From positions 469,001 to 533,000 of the forward strand of contig NC_018645.1 of NCBI RefSeq assembly GCF_000307105.1: DNA of 64,000 nucleotides. Direction: 5' to 3'. Below the pieces are notes generated by a model that did no database searches, had not been told where the DNA came from, and saw only the letters and a list, made by a program, of their open reading frames with translations. The translations under genes were made by a program, and so were the position numbers. The stretch comes from Desulfobacula toluolica Tol2 (lineage in GTDB: Bacteria; Desulfobacterota; Desulfobacteria; Desulfobacterales; Desulfobacteraceae). Of this stretch, positions 42,336-51,277 are shown piece after piece. Position 1 is the stretch's first letter. Each line of letters starts with the position of its first letter.

Positions 42336-42845
42336 TTAAGCAATATGTTCTTCAAGAAGCGCTGCCTGTTTCTTTACCGTTGACAGGCGAAACGCAGCCT
42401 CTCTTTTCTTCTCGATGCTGACATCGCCGCTGTCTACAAATTCAATTGCATTTACGTCACAGAATCTGACACACTGGGGGTCTCCGTCACAAAGATCGCA
42501 TTTGGCCACTTCTCCGTCGATGGCATTGTAGTTCATGGCACCGAAAGGACAGACCGAAACACAAGTCCGGCAGCCGATACAAACGTCGTAATCCACTTCG
42601 ACCCGATTCAGCTCTTCGTTGCGGGATATGGCGTTGACAGGGCAGGCGTTCAGGCAGGGCGCGTCCTGGCATTGTTGACAGGAGACAGGCACGTAAAGGC
42701 CCTCCATCTCCCACTTCATCACGCGGATGCGGCTTCGGCTCGGGTTGGATGCGCCGTGATGCTTCACCGCACAAACCTGTTCGCAAAGCCTGCATCCAGT
42801 GCATTTTTCATGATTGATCAATAAAACCTTGCTATTTGATTGCAT
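42336..42845 (-). CDS. Four-cluster ferredoxin, AOR partner (AorA/BamC-like)
   Basis: 169 residues with cysteine sets CTGCRLCEQVC, CQQCQDAPCLNACP, CIGCRTCVSVCP and CDLCDGDPQCVRFC, enough for up to four 4Fe-4S clusters. It follows the tungsten oxidoreductase gene on the same strand, so it should carry electrons to or from that enzyme, as in the Aor and Bam systems. No bamDEFGHI genes are seen. AAAAGGAGA precedes the ATG. Confidence 0.93.
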   Translation of the reverse strand: MQSNSKVLLINHEKCTGCRLCEQVCAVKHHGASNPSRSRIRVMKWEMEGLYVPVSCQQCQDAPCLNACPVNAISRNEELNRVEVDYDVCIGCRTCVSVCPFGAMNYNAIDGEVAKCDLCDGDPQCVRFCDVNAIEFVDSGDVSIEKKREAAFRLSTVKKQAALLEEHIA

Positions 42846-42875
42846 TGTGTTCTCCTTTTCTATACGGACGGCCTG

Positions 42876-44816
42876 TTACACCAGGTGTGAGGGTTCATTT
42901 TCAAGGCCAAGTTCCTTAAGCGTACTCTTTTTGGGAATACCGTTTTTGTCCAGCCCTTTGTGTTCGTAGAATTCATCGACCATGACATCGAATTTTTCTT
43001 TGATAATATATCTTCCGATGACGTCGATGGCCCCCCTCTTAGCAGGTTCGTCATGATAGCGATGATTCAGCACATCACCTTTTTCCGGGTCGTTACGGGT
43101 CAGCCCCTCCCGAAGGTTGAACATACGTTCGAGCATGTTGTTTCTTCTTGCGACTTCCCAGATCTCCTCGGGCGTCATCTCAATTCCCGTGTTCAAGTAA
43201 AGCACCGTGGGCCAGTTTTCGAAATTGGGCAGGGTGGCTCCCAGGAAAGTGGTGTGGTATTTGCAGATACCCAGACTGTCCACGGCCATGTAGCAGTTTT
43301 CCTGCCAAAAGACCTGCCAGGGTTTGCCAATATATTCGGTATGTTCTGAACTTAAGGGGCCGTCATAGGGAATCGGTGTGCTGTAGATTCTGCGCAGAAC
43401 CTCTTCCGGCAGGTGGTAGAGGTCTATGGCCGGCCGGCTTCTCAGATGGTCGGAACCTCTGGATCCTGTTGCAATATTGAGTGCAAGTGCGGGGGTGGCA
43501 CGTTCGTCCGAATGCAGGTTGGCCATACCCTTTACCTGGATGAGATAATCAAAGGAGTTTTTTCCCACATCCTTAGAGGCCGGGATACCGCCTTTGGCAA
43601 GAACATCGCCCAGCCATCCCTTGCGGTAGCAGATACGCTCGATCATTTCCAGGACAGCTTCATCGTTACCAAAGCGCAAATCAATGCCGTCTGTCTGCTC
43701 TTTGGTAAGAAGGCCTTCTTCAAAACATTCCATGGCCCATGCAATCATGCTGCCGGTTTCAAGGTTGTCCATACCGAACTGATCTACAAGATGGTTGCCC
43801 GCCAGAACTGTTTCCGCGCTCGTACACCCGACTTCTCCGCCAAAAGCACCCTGGGAAGTGTATTCCGGACCTTCGTCGTATTTACCTTTGTATTTTCCAG
43901 ACGGGATTTTATACTGGGCCCGGCAGTGAACCTGGCAGCCGAAGCAGCCTGCCATATGATAGGGTCCCATGGTTTCAGTGGCAATATCATCAATGCGTTC
44001 CGGTTCGATGTCATCGGCATATTCCAGCTGGTTGTATCTGAAATTTTCCGTCCTGACACCGCCCCAGGAATTGGTGGCGCCCCAGATAAAGGGTGTGCCC
44101 AAAGTGCCCTGGGTCTGGCTTACTTTTGCACCGGTGATCTGCTCGATGAACTTTTTGTTGTATTCCAGCGCTTCAACGGGATGGGTGATTTTGACGTCCA
44201 TGGTGCCGCGGCAGGCAACAGCCTTCAAGTTCTTGGATCCCATGACAGCACCCATACCGCTTCTGCCGCCGGCATTTTTGACACCGGTCATCACGTTGGC
44301 ATAGGCTACAAGATTCTCACCGGCAGGCCCAATGACAAGACTTTTCACTTCTTTGTCATTCAAATCATCATGAATGGCCCACTGGCTGTCGGTAACGGTT
44401 TTTCCCCAGATATTGGCCGCATCCCTGATTTCGATTTTACCATTATTTATATAAATGTAGCTTGGTTTTTCCGCTTTGCCTTTTATGACCAGGTGGTGGA
44501 ATCCAGCCCAGGCCATTTCAGGTGCAAAAAAACCACCCATGTTGCAGCTTCCCAGAAGTCCGGTAAGGGGTGATTTTGCCATGACATGGGTTCTGGCGGT
44601 GGCGGATGCTAAAGTGGCACACAGAATTCCTCCGCTGATGATCAGCGCGTTGTCGGGTCCAAGAGGATCACACCCCTGTTTCGTATGGTTGTATAGCAGG
44701 TAGGCGTCAAGGCCTCTGCCGCCCAGAAATTTTTTCCTAACTTCCATAGGTATGGGCTTTACCTCAATGTCGCCGGTGGTCAGATTGATATAGGCGATCT
44801 TTCTGTCTAATGCCAT
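42876..44816 (-). CDS. Tungsten aldehyde:ferredoxin oxidoreductase family catalytic subunit
   Basis: 646 residues. The AFOR N-domain has the pterin-binding signature FLGGRGLDAYLLYNH, GPAGENLVAYANVMTG and GGRSGMGAVMGSKNLKAV. The 4Fe-4S cysteines are in CFGCQVHC, with a fourth at GICKYHTTF. It is about the length of AorB and BamB. Aldehyde oxidation to acid, or reduction in reverse, is the usual role; a benzoyl-CoA-reductase role is less likely without the other Bam subunits. It sits between a zinc-ribbon protein and a ferredoxin, and divergent to a degenerate paralogue. Confidence 0.94.
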   Translation of the reverse strand: MALDRKIAYINLTTGDIEVKPIPMEVRKKFLGGRGLDAYLLYNHTKQGCDPLGPDNALIISGGILCATLASATARTHVMAKSPLTGLLGSCNMGGFFAPEMAWAGFHHLVIKGKAEKPSYIYINNGKIEIRDAANIWGKTVTDSQWAIHDDLNDKEVKSLVIGPAGENLVAYANVMTGVKNAGGRSGMGAVMGSKNLKAVACRGTMDVKITHPVEALEYNKKFIEQITGAKVSQTQGTLGTPFIWGATNSWGGVRTENFRYNQLEYADDIEPERIDDIATETMGPYHMAGCFGCQVHCRAQYKIPSGKYKGKYDEGPEYTSQGAFGGEVGCTSAETVLAGNHLVDQFGMDNLETGSMIAWAMECFEEGLLTKEQTDGIDLRFGNDEAVLEMIERICYRKGWLGDVLAKGGIPASKDVGKNSFDYLIQVKGMANLHSDERATPALALNIATGSRGSDHLRSRPAIDLYHLPEEVLRRIYSTPIPYDGPLSSEHTEYIGKPWQVFWQENCYMAVDSLGICKYHTTFLGATLPNFENWPTVLYLNTGIEMTPEEIWEVARRNNMLERMFNLREGLTRNDPEKGDVLNHRYHDEPAKRGAIDVIGRYIIKEKFDVMVDEFYEHKGLDKNGIPKKSTLKELGLENEPSHLV

Positions 44817-44817
44817 G

Positions 44818-45099
44818 TTATTTGCCCCCTTCTTTTTCAGCCGCTTTTAATTTAGACTCAGTAACTTCTTTGAAACGATCCTGTGCGATCTTTCTGTTAA
44901 CATCCCAGACTGGTCCCCTGATTCTCGGTAGTGTGGGATTGATCCAGAAAATACGAAACTCCATGCCGCAGGTTGCGCATTTGGCATGATCTGCGCCTTG
45001 CTCAGGAACGATGCGCTCCATGCAACTTGGGTTGTGGCACCTGACTTTACCGAATGTCCTGGTTTTCTGCAGACTTTCCGCGCCGGTTAATTCAGCCAT
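44818..45099 (-). CDS. Small zinc-ribbon protein before AOR
   Basis: 93 residues. Two CxxxxC/CxxC sites (CHNPSCMERIV and CATCGMEFRI) suggest a zinc ribbon, followed by a charged helical tail. The stop is one base before the AOR ATG. It is the first gene of the operon and starts behind AAAAGGAGAGG. It could be an assembly factor or structural subunit of the AOR complex. Confidence 0.85.
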   Translation of the reverse strand: MAELTGAESLQKTRTFGKVRCHNPSCMERIVPEQGADHAKCATCGMEFRIFWINPTLPRIRGPVWDVNRKIAQDRFKEVTESKLKAAEKEGGK

Positions 45100-45397
45100 T
45101 GTTACCCCTCTCCTTTTTTAGTTATCGAAAAAGTTCGCTATGATGTTTTTTGCCATCTGGACTTGTTCACCATAATAAATCTTTTTCCGGTTTTAGACCC
45201 TGTTTTTTTATCTTAAATATCAAATAATGAAACACTTTCAGACATCTGTTGCTGTTTTTTGCTTGACATCTGTGATGATCATCTGATATTTGATTATTCA
45301 ATATAGCGAACAAAACTTAACTTTGTCAAGTTTTAAAATTCAAATGGCTTGACAAATAATTTAAAAAGCTTTCCGTGATAAATGAGGAGGAAAGGAT
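45100..45397. promoter_or_regulatory. Divergent AOR control region with three operator-like motifs
   Basis: Contains motif copies at 45131-45148, 45163-45180 (plus orientation, facing the leftward AOR operon) and 45296-45313 (minus, facing the rightward operon). A rightward promoter TTGACA (45263-45268) with GATATT (45285-45290) precedes the third copy, and an inverted repeat TTTGTCAAG/CTTGACAAA lies at 45322-45356. Confidence 0.55.
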
Positions 45398-46495
45398 ATG
45401 ACGACGGACCGAAAAATTGCACTTGTGGACCTTGGCCGGTCTGAGGTGGAAACGTTTCCGATATCAATGGATCTTGAACAAAGATTCCTTGGCGGCAGTG
45501 GTGTTGCCACCTACCTTTTTTGCAAGCATGCGCCAAAAATGTGTGACCCGGGTTCCGCCGATAATATATGCATCGTCAGTGCGGGATATCTGAGCGGTAC
45601 TTTGAGTGCGCCCCTTGGGACGGCTGTGTTGACAAGCAAATCCGCTGCCACGGGTCTTATGGCCAGGGCGTGCGTAGACGGTCCCTTTGCAGCGCAAATG
45701 CGCCGGGCCGGTTTTGAACACCTGGTGTTGAAAGGACGGGCTGAGAATGAAACCTGCCTGCTGATCCAAGACGGCTGCATTGAGTTTAAAGAGATACCCG
45801 GTCTAAAGGATAACGGTTTGTCGGAACAGCGTGCAATGCTCCGTAAAGAGAACCCGGGAATTGAGGCACAGTTGGTCTGTATCCAAAAAAATGGAGACGG
45901 TCTGTTTTTTGCCGCAGATGCCTGTTTGGACTTATCCAAGGACGTGGAGGGTATGGAACCGGACAAAAGCGGCGTGGCGGAAGTCTTGGCGGCAAAAAAC
46001 GTCGTGACCCTGGCCTGCTGCGGTACAATAGAATTGGAAGTAAAAGATCCCGAAGGCATTATTGCCTACGAGAAAAAACATCTTGAAAACATTGATGAAT
46101 CGCTGATCCAGAACGACCCGGAGCCGGTCATCATTGAGGGTCCGGCAGGATCCGTTAACCTGACGGAAATAAAACAGACCATTGAGCAGTGTCTTGGACT
46201 GCCGTCAGGAACAAAGAACTGTACCAACAGCAGTGAACTCAACTTTCAAATCGCGGCTGACAGGATTTTGCTCAATACCGGACTTGCTCTGGATGAAGAT
46301 GAATTAAAAGAGATTGCCTACCGCTGTATCGCCATGGAACGTATCTATAACCTAGGCGAGGGGATTACCTCAAAGCAAGGGCAGCCGGCCGAGGATTACG
46401 GGGAAAACGAATGGACCCGGGAGGCTGTGTTAAAAAAAGAAAAGGTGTTTGAGCCGCTTCGGATTGATGATCTGTGGGGTCGGTTAAAATCTTAA
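45398..46495 (+). CDS. AOR-like protein without catalytic core
   Basis: 365 residues behind a strong AGGAGGAAAGG site. Residues 1-215 align along their length with the AFOR N-domain of the neighbouring AOR (DRKIALVDLGRSEVETFPI, FLGGSGVATYLFCKH, GFEHLVLKGRAE). The last 90 residues resemble the AOR C-terminal helices (ELKEIAYRCIAMERIYNLGEG). About 280 residues between are missing, including the CxxCxxxC cluster and pterin-contact segments. The frame is clean, so it may be a retained non-catalytic subunit or regulator rather than a dead gene. It heads the operon with ferredoxins and MetVF. Confidence 0.8.
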   Translation: MTTDRKIALVDLGRSEVETFPISMDLEQRFLGGSGVATYLFCKHAPKMCDPGSADNICIVSAGYLSGTLSAPLGTAVLTSKSAATGLMARACVDGPFAAQMRRAGFEHLVLKGRAENETCLLIQDGCIEFKEIPGLKDNGLSEQRAMLRKENPGIEAQLVCIQKNGDGLFFAADACLDLSKDVEGMEPDKSGVAEVLAAKNVVTLACCGTIELEVKDPEGIIAYEKKHLENIDESLIQNDPEPVIIEGPAGSVNLTEIKQTIEQCLGLPSGTKNCTNSSELNFQIAADRILLNTGLALDEDELKEIAYRCIAMERIYNLGEGITSKQGQPAEDYGENEWTREAVLKKEKVFEPLRIDDLWGRLKS

Positions 46496-46534
46496 GAATC
46501 GTTATAAATTAATATATAAGAATGATGAGAGTCC

Positions 46535-47011
46535 ATGACCATGAAAATACTGATATCAGATCCAAATAAATGCAACGGTTGCAGGATGTGCCAGACTGCC
46601 TGTGCAATCGTGAAAGCCGGGGTCTGCAACCCGGAAAAATCCCGTATTCAAGTGATGGAGATGGATGAATGCGACCGGTATCTGCCCCTGGTCTGCCAGA
46701 ATTGTGAAGACGCACCCTGCATTGCCGCATGTCCCAAAGAGGCCATCAGCAGAATTTATGACCCGGTGATGCGGACCGTCATTGATTACAATAAATGTGT
46801 GGGATGCCGGATGTGTCTTAACGCCTGTAGTTTCGGTACCATCGGGTTTGATGAGGAGCGGGGGCGGCCGTTCAAATGTGATCTTTGTGGGGGAGATCCG
46901 CTGTGCGTTCAATTTTGCGAGACAGGGGCATTAACATTAAAGGATCCCACCATGATTCAATACGACCAGGCAAGGGTATCCGCGTTAAAACGCACCGGTA
47001 TGAGGAGATGA
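46535..47011 (+). CDS. Four-cluster ferredoxin, second operon
   Basis: 158 residues with CNGCRMCQTAC, CQNCEDAPCIAACP, CVGCRMCLNAC and CDLCGGDPLCVQFC. It is a paralogue of the ferredoxin that partners AOR on the other strand. A second ATG lies six bases downstream. It likely supplies electrons to the downstream folate enzymes or the AOR-like protein. Confidence 0.92.
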   Translation: MTMKILISDPNKCNGCRMCQTACAIVKAGVCNPEKSRIQVMEMDECDRYLPLVCQNCEDAPCIAACPKEAISRIYDPVMRTVIDYNKCVGCRMCLNACSFGTIGFDEERGRPFKCDLCGGDPLCVQFCETGALTLKDPTMIQYDQARVSALKRTGMRR

Positions 47012-47052
47012 ATCTTTGATAAATAATAACAGAACAGACGGAGTCAAACGTC

Positions 47053-47460
47053 ATGCGCTATTTTCAAGTAAACGATCAGTGTAACGGGTGCCTGGCTTGT
47101 GTCCAGAACTGCCCGGCAAATGCATTGCGCGCGGAAGATGGAGGTGCAAACCGCGTACTTTCCCATAATATGGCACGCTGTGCGCGCTGCGGCAACTGCT
47201 ATCGTATCTGTCCCCAGGGAGCCATAGAATTTCAATTTATGCTCGAGAACGGCTGGGATGAGGTAAAATCCCTTGAACTTGTCTACTGCAGCGTTTGTGG
47301 CGTTCCAATATATACAGTGGATTACAGGCGGACATTATCTGAGAAACTGGGCAAGCCGAGTGAACCGGTTTGTTCCAAACATCGGGATGAGGTGGCCCGG
47401 GCTGCAAAGGCCCATTTTCTGAAAGGGCGGTCCCCGGACAAGGGAGGTGTAGTAATATGA
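47053..47460 (+). CDS. Two-cluster ferredoxin with C-terminal extension
   Basis: 135 residues. CNGCLACVQNCP and CARCGNCYRICPQ bind two 4Fe-4S clusters, followed by about 70 residues with another CSVCG and a lone Cys that may form a zinc site. Overlaps the next gene by four bases (ATGA), so both are co-translated. HdrA- or NuoI-like electron carriage toward MetV is plausible. Confidence 0.88.
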   Translation: MRYFQVNDQCNGCLACVQNCPANALRAEDGGANRVLSHNMARCARCGNCYRICPQGAIEFQFMLENGWDEVKSLELVYCSVCGVPIYTVDYRRTLSEKLGKPSEPVCSKHRDEVARAAKAHFLKGRSPDKGGVVI

Positions 47461-48128
47461 TCGTCGGCAATCTTAAACCATTGGAAGAAATTACCGCAAG
47501 CATAGAGGATTATAAAAATATTTTTGTCCTGGGCTGCGGCGGGTGCGTTTCCGTCTGCCTTACCGGAGGAGACAGACAGGCCCACGAGTTGGCAACGGAT
47601 CTGGATCATATCCGGCATTACAAAAACGGTAAACCCAAATTTTGTGTGCATACTGTTGAGCGTCAATGTGAACCGGACTGGCTGAAGGAGTATCTGACAA
47701 TTCCCGAAAATACGGATGCAGTGCTGTCTCTGGCCTGCGGGGCAGGTGTGCAGACAATGGCGTCAGTGTTCGAGTCCCTGCCCGTTATCCCGGCCATTAA
47801 TACAACGTTCATGGGTTCTAATGTGGAGCCGGGTGTCTGGCAGGAGATGTGTCAGGGCTGCGGGGACTGTATGCTGGGTCATACAGGAGGGATATGTCCC
47901 ATCTCCAGGTGTGCGAAAACCCTTTTTAACGGACCCTGCGGCGGTTCCAGCAATGGAAGCTGCGAGGTTAATAAAGATACACCCTGTGCCTGGGCCATGA
48001 TTTACTACAAGCTTAAAGCGACCGATCAGCTCCATTACCTGATGAAAGTCAGGGAGCCGAAAAACTGGCAGCCTGCCGGAAGCGCTGGGCCGAGAAAACT
48101 GGTGCGGCCTTTTAATAAACCGCTTTAA
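47457..48128 (+). CDS. metV: MetV-type methylenetetrahydrofolate reductase partner subunit
   Basis: 223 residues. Early GCGGCVSVC and the C-terminal cysteine-rich block (CQGCGDCMLGHTGG, CPISRCAKTL, GPCGGSSNGSCEV) match the MetV / MTHFR C-terminal family, which binds Fe-S or zinc. In acetogens and sulfate reducers MetV pairs with MetF and ferredoxin- or NADH-linked proteins. The MetF gene follows after the EutA-like gene, which is an unusual interruption. Confidence 0.9.
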   Translation: MIVGNLKPLEEITASIEDYKNIFVLGCGGCVSVCLTGGDRQAHELATDLDHIRHYKNGKPKFCVHTVERQCEPDWLKEYLTIPENTDAVLSLACGAGVQTMASVFESLPVIPAINTTFMGSNVEPGVWQEMCQGCGDCMLGHTGGICPISRCAKTLFNGPCGGSSNGSCEVNKDTPCAWAMIYYKLKATDQLHYLMKVREPKNWQPAGSAGPRKLVRPFNKPL

Positions 48129-48138
48129 GGTAAAGTCC

Positions 48139-49581
48139 ATGGAAATTAATGAGATAGAACTGCTCAGTGTCGGGGTTGATGTGGGATCTTCCACAAGCCA
48201 TCTGGCTTTTTCAAGCCTGCTGCTTAAAAGAGACGAAACATCCCCCACCCGGCGGTTTCATGTTGTTGACCGCAAGGTCGTTTATGAGGGAGAAATTATC
48301 GATACCCCATTAGAGGATCGGGATACCATAGATGTTGAGCGGTTGACCCGGTTTTTTAAAGAGGAATACAGCCGTGCGGGAATCCATCAGGATGATGTCA
48401 AAACCGGGGCTGTGATCATCACCGGGGAAACAGCCAAAAAGCAGAACGCGGAAGCGATTGCTGCCGCCTTGTCCAGCGATGCAGGTAAATTTGTCGCCGC
48501 AACTGCGGGGCCCAATTTTGAGAGCCTGATTGCGGCGATGGGTTCAGGTGCTGCCGACCGCTCGAAGCAAACCGGTAAAACTATACTTTCCTGTGATATT
48601 GGCGGCGGAACATCCAATATGGCCATCTCCTGCAACGGGCAGGTCGTATCCACCAGCAGTATTGCTGTGGGCGGCCGTCTGTTAGCAGTGGATGCCCAAA
48701 AAAAGATCCTGCGGACCAGTTATGCTGCCAAAAAGGTGATGACCCATCTGGGGGTACACTATGATGTGGGAGATGTGATCCCTGAAAAATGGCTTGAAAA
48801 AATTACTTCCGTACTGGCCCAAACTCTCGTAGAGGTCATGAATGGGTCTGCTGTTTCAGTTCTTGCCAAAGATCTGATGGTGACCGACGACCTGGACTTT
48901 TCAAGAAAAATCGATGAATATACCTTTTCAGGCGGTGTCTCTGAATTGCTGTACGGCTGCAATGGGTATCAGCATAACGATATCGGTTCATACCTTGCCG
49001 CTGAAATTAAGACGCTGTTCCCAAAGCTTTCCGGACCGGTCATTGAACTTGAAAACAAGATAAGGGCGACGGTTATAGGTGCCGGTGCCCATACATTATC
49101 CATATCGGGTTCCTCGGGATTCATGGATGACCAGCTTAAGTTTCCCATGTGGAACGTGCCGGTGCTAAGGGTTGACGTGGAACAGGACAAATTAAGCCAT
49201 GCCCATATCAAATCTGAAATTGAAAGGTCTTTGAAGCGGTTTGATCTGTCCGAGGGGGCCGAGACCGTGGCGTTCTACTTTAAGGGTCTCACCCACAATT
49301 CCTACCAGAAGCTGGTAATGTTTGGTAAAGCCATTGAGTCGGCACTGGCAAATTCAATCGGTAAAAACATTCCCATTATTCTCATTTTTCGGGCTGATAT
49401 TGCCTGTGGTGTGGGAAATGTCATCCGCCGGGAAACAGGCCTTAAAACTAACCTGCTCACCCTGGATGAACTGGATCTTAAGGATGGTGACTGGATCGAC
49501 ATCGGCGAACCGCTGGTGGACAAACAGGTGTTCCCGGTGACCGTCAAGTCACTGATTTTCCATGACACCCGGAAAGTATGA
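48139..49581 (+). CDS. EutA-like ASKHA reactivase
   Basis: 480 residues. Actin-fold ATPase motifs are seen: phosphate-1 GVDVGSSTSHLAF, phosphate-2 SCDIGGGTSNMA and an adenosine-region GAGAHTLSISGSSGF. Overall it matches the ethanolamine ammonia-lyase reactivating factor. There is no eutBC in the window. In family knowledge, EutA exchanges damaged adenosylcobalamin using ATP. Here it sits between metV and metF, so it could reactivate another B12- or Fe-S enzyme of one-carbon metabolism. The client is unknown. Confidence 0.88.
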   Translation: MEINEIELLSVGVDVGSSTSHLAFSSLLLKRDETSPTRRFHVVDRKVVYEGEIIDTPLEDRDTIDVERLTRFFKEEYSRAGIHQDDVKTGAVIITGETAKKQNAEAIAAALSSDAGKFVAATAGPNFESLIAAMGSGAADRSKQTGKTILSCDIGGGTSNMAISCNGQVVSTSSIAVGGRLLAVDAQKKILRTSYAAKKVMTHLGVHYDVGDVIPEKWLEKITSVLAQTLVEVMNGSAVSVLAKDLMVTDDLDFSRKIDEYTFSGGVSELLYGCNGYQHNDIGSYLAAEIKTLFPKLSGPVIELENKIRATVIGAGAHTLSISGSSGFMDDQLKFPMWNVPVLRVDVEQDKLSHAHIKSEIERSLKRFDLSEGAETVAFYFKGLTHNSYQKLVMFGKAIESALANSIGKNIPIILIFRADIACGVGNVIRRETGLKTNLLTLDELDLKDGDWIDIGEPLVDKQVFPVTVKSLIFHDTRKV

Positions 49582-49645
49582 TGCGGTCTGTTTATTTACC
49601 GGCAAAGCTTGACAGCGTATAGATAAAGAACAAGGAGAGAACAAT

Positions 49646-50581
49646 ATGAGTGAGCTTAAATCAGGCAGTAATTTGGAAAAGGTTCTAAATGCGGGCCATT
49701 TCGCTTTCACCGGAGAATGCGGTCCCCCAAAAGGTGCCAATGTCGACCATTTAAATGAAAAATTAAGTCACCTTGTGGGGTATGTGGATGCCGTCAACAT
49801 GACGGACAACCAGACAGCCGTGGTCCGCATGTCTTCCATTGCCGGCTCTGTTTTGATGATGGAAAAGGGGCTTGAACCCAATTTTCAGATGGTCTGCCGG
49901 GACAGGAACCGCCTGGCCATGATGAGTGATATTCTAGGCGCTTATGCCATGGGTATCCGGAATATGCTGTGTCTTTCCGGCGACCACACAAGTTTCGGGA
50001 ATCATCCCGAGGCAAAAGGTGTCCATGATATTGATTCCATGCAGCTGATTGCCATGGTGAAGAAAATGCGGGACGAGGGCAAATTTTTAAATGGCGAGGA
50101 TATTGACGTACCGCCGAAACTGTTTATCGGGGCCGCTGCCAACCCGTTTGCGGATCCTTATGAATACCGGGTGTTCAGGCTTGCCAATAAAATAAAAGCA
50201 GGTGTGGATTTTGTCCAGACACAATGCATTTTCAATATGGAAAAATTCCGTGATTTCATGAAACAGGCCGTGGATATGGGGCTTCATGAAAAGTGCTATA
50301 TCCTGGCTGGTGTCACACCCATGAAAAGTGCTCCTATGGCCAATTTCATGTCCAAGTTTGTTCCGGGTATGGATATCCCCGAACATTTGATCAAACGCCT
50401 CAGGGGCGTGCCCAAAAAAGACCAGCCAGAGGAAGGTATCAAGTTTGCGCTGGAACAGATCGAAGAATTCAAAGAGATGGAAGGTGTGGCAGGTGTCCAT
50501 CTGATGGCCATTGAATGGGAACACAGGGTGCCTGAAATTGCAGAAAGGGCAAATGTACTGCCCCGACCGGTTGTTGAATAG
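49646..50581 (+). CDS. metF: Methylenetetrahydrofolate reductase
   Basis: 311 residues forming the MTHFR TIM barrel: [19 protein letters not shown], then [25 protein letters not shown], and [20 protein letters not shown] with [23 protein letters not shown] precedes the ATG. It makes methyl-THF from methylene-THF or the reverse, with electrons from MetV/ferredoxin in this type of operon. This links the operon to Wood-Ljungdahl or methyl-transfer chemistry. Confidence 0.94.
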   Translation: MSELKSGSNLEKVLNAGHFAFTGECGPPKGANVDHLNEKLSHLVGYVDAVNMTDNQTAVVRMSSIAGSVLMMEKGLEPNFQMVCRDRNRLAMMSDILGAYAMGIRNMLCLSGDHTSFGNHPEAKGVHDIDSMQLIAMVKKMRDEGKFLNGEDIDVPPKLFIGAAANPFADPYEYRVFRLANKIKAGVDFVQTQCIFNMEKFRDFMKQAVDMGLHEKCYILAGVTPMKSAPMANFMSKFVPGMDIPEHLIKRLRGVPKKDQPEEGIKFALEQIEEFKEMEGVAGVHLMAIEWEHRVPEIAERANVLPRPVVE

Positions 50582-50586
50582 AAACC

Positions 50587-50988
50587 ATGGACTCGCAAGG
50601 TTATTACGAAACCCTGAAGGTCAGCCGCAATGCAACGGATGAACAGATAAAAAAGGCTTACCGGAAACTGGCCAGGCAGTTTCATCCCGATGTAAACAGT
50701 GATGAGGGGGCTGAAACCCGGTTCAAATTAATCGGGGAAGCATATGAGGTTTTAAGAGATGAGGGGAAACGGCGGATCTATGACATGACCGGATTTAAAC
50801 GGTTCGGCACTTGGGCCGCTTCCAGGTCTGACGGTCAAAACGGAATGCATCAATGTTCCGGTGGTATGAACGGCGGCAAATGCAGTGCTTTTGAAACGCT
50901 TTTCAGAAGACGGTCCGGGGTCAGGAAAAATCGGACTGGAACCGGTCACAATGAATTTCTAAAGGCTGACGGACAGGCGACATCTTAA
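50587..50988 (+). CDS. Short J-domain (DnaJ N-terminal) protein
   Basis: 133 residues: J-domain at 1-70 with the HPD motif ([16 protein letters not shown]) needed to stimulate Hsp70 ATPase. The tail is Gly/Lys-rich with a lone Cys or two and no zinc-finger or substrate domain. It starts five bases after metF. Possibly recruits Hsp70 for assembly of the operon's metalloproteins; that role is inferred. Confidence 0.9.
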   Translation: MDSQGYYETLKVSRNATDEQIKKAYRKLARQFHPDVNSDEGAETRFKLIGEAYEVLRDEGKRRIYDMTGFKRFGTWAASRSDGQNGMHQCSGGMNGGKCSAFETLFRRRSGVRKNRTGTGHNEFLKADGQATS

Positions 50989-51221
50989 AATCCGGGCGCA
51001 CTATTTTCAGAATTAAAACAGAAAATGCAGCCCCTGGCTCACTGAGTCCCAGAAAATCTTCGATACCCCTGCCGATTCGAAAATTATTATTACAGGCCTA
51101 TGGTATTAACCTGCCGCGTCTTGGTTCACAGCATGGGCGTATGAGTAAATAACAGTCAAGGATGGTCGCGATCTTTGCATATTAAGTTGAGCTAATTCTT
51201 CCATAAGGCAGCAAGTTATTC

Positions 51222-51264
51222 TATAATGCACGTTCCGGTATTTTACCGGAGCGCGCTTTTTTTT
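51222..51264 (+). terminator. Strong terminator overlapping a promoter-like box
   Basis: GTTCCGGTA and TACCGGAGC form a stem (loop TTT) followed by eight Ts at 51257-51264. It ends the metF/dnaJ transcript. TATAAT at 51222-51227 directly precedes it. The next gene starts at 51278, so its start codon follows the T-run by 13 bases; attenuation is possible. Confidence 0.7.
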
Positions 51265-51277
51265 GTGGAAAGGAAAA

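Noticed and set aside
43413-44573. 386-codon plus-strand frame opposite AOR
   Set aside because: It mirrors the codon structure of a certain AOR gene; long antisense frames are common there.
42336-45099. Class II benzoyl-CoA reductase (Bam) operon
   Set aside because: Only BamB/BamC-like genes are present; bamDEFGHI and other aromatic genes are missing, so a general AOR is the safer call.
50989-51235. Possible cobalamin riboswitch before the B12-binding-like gene
   Set aside because: No B12-box pattern could be found, only an isolated CCTGCC; the hairpin is explained as a terminator.
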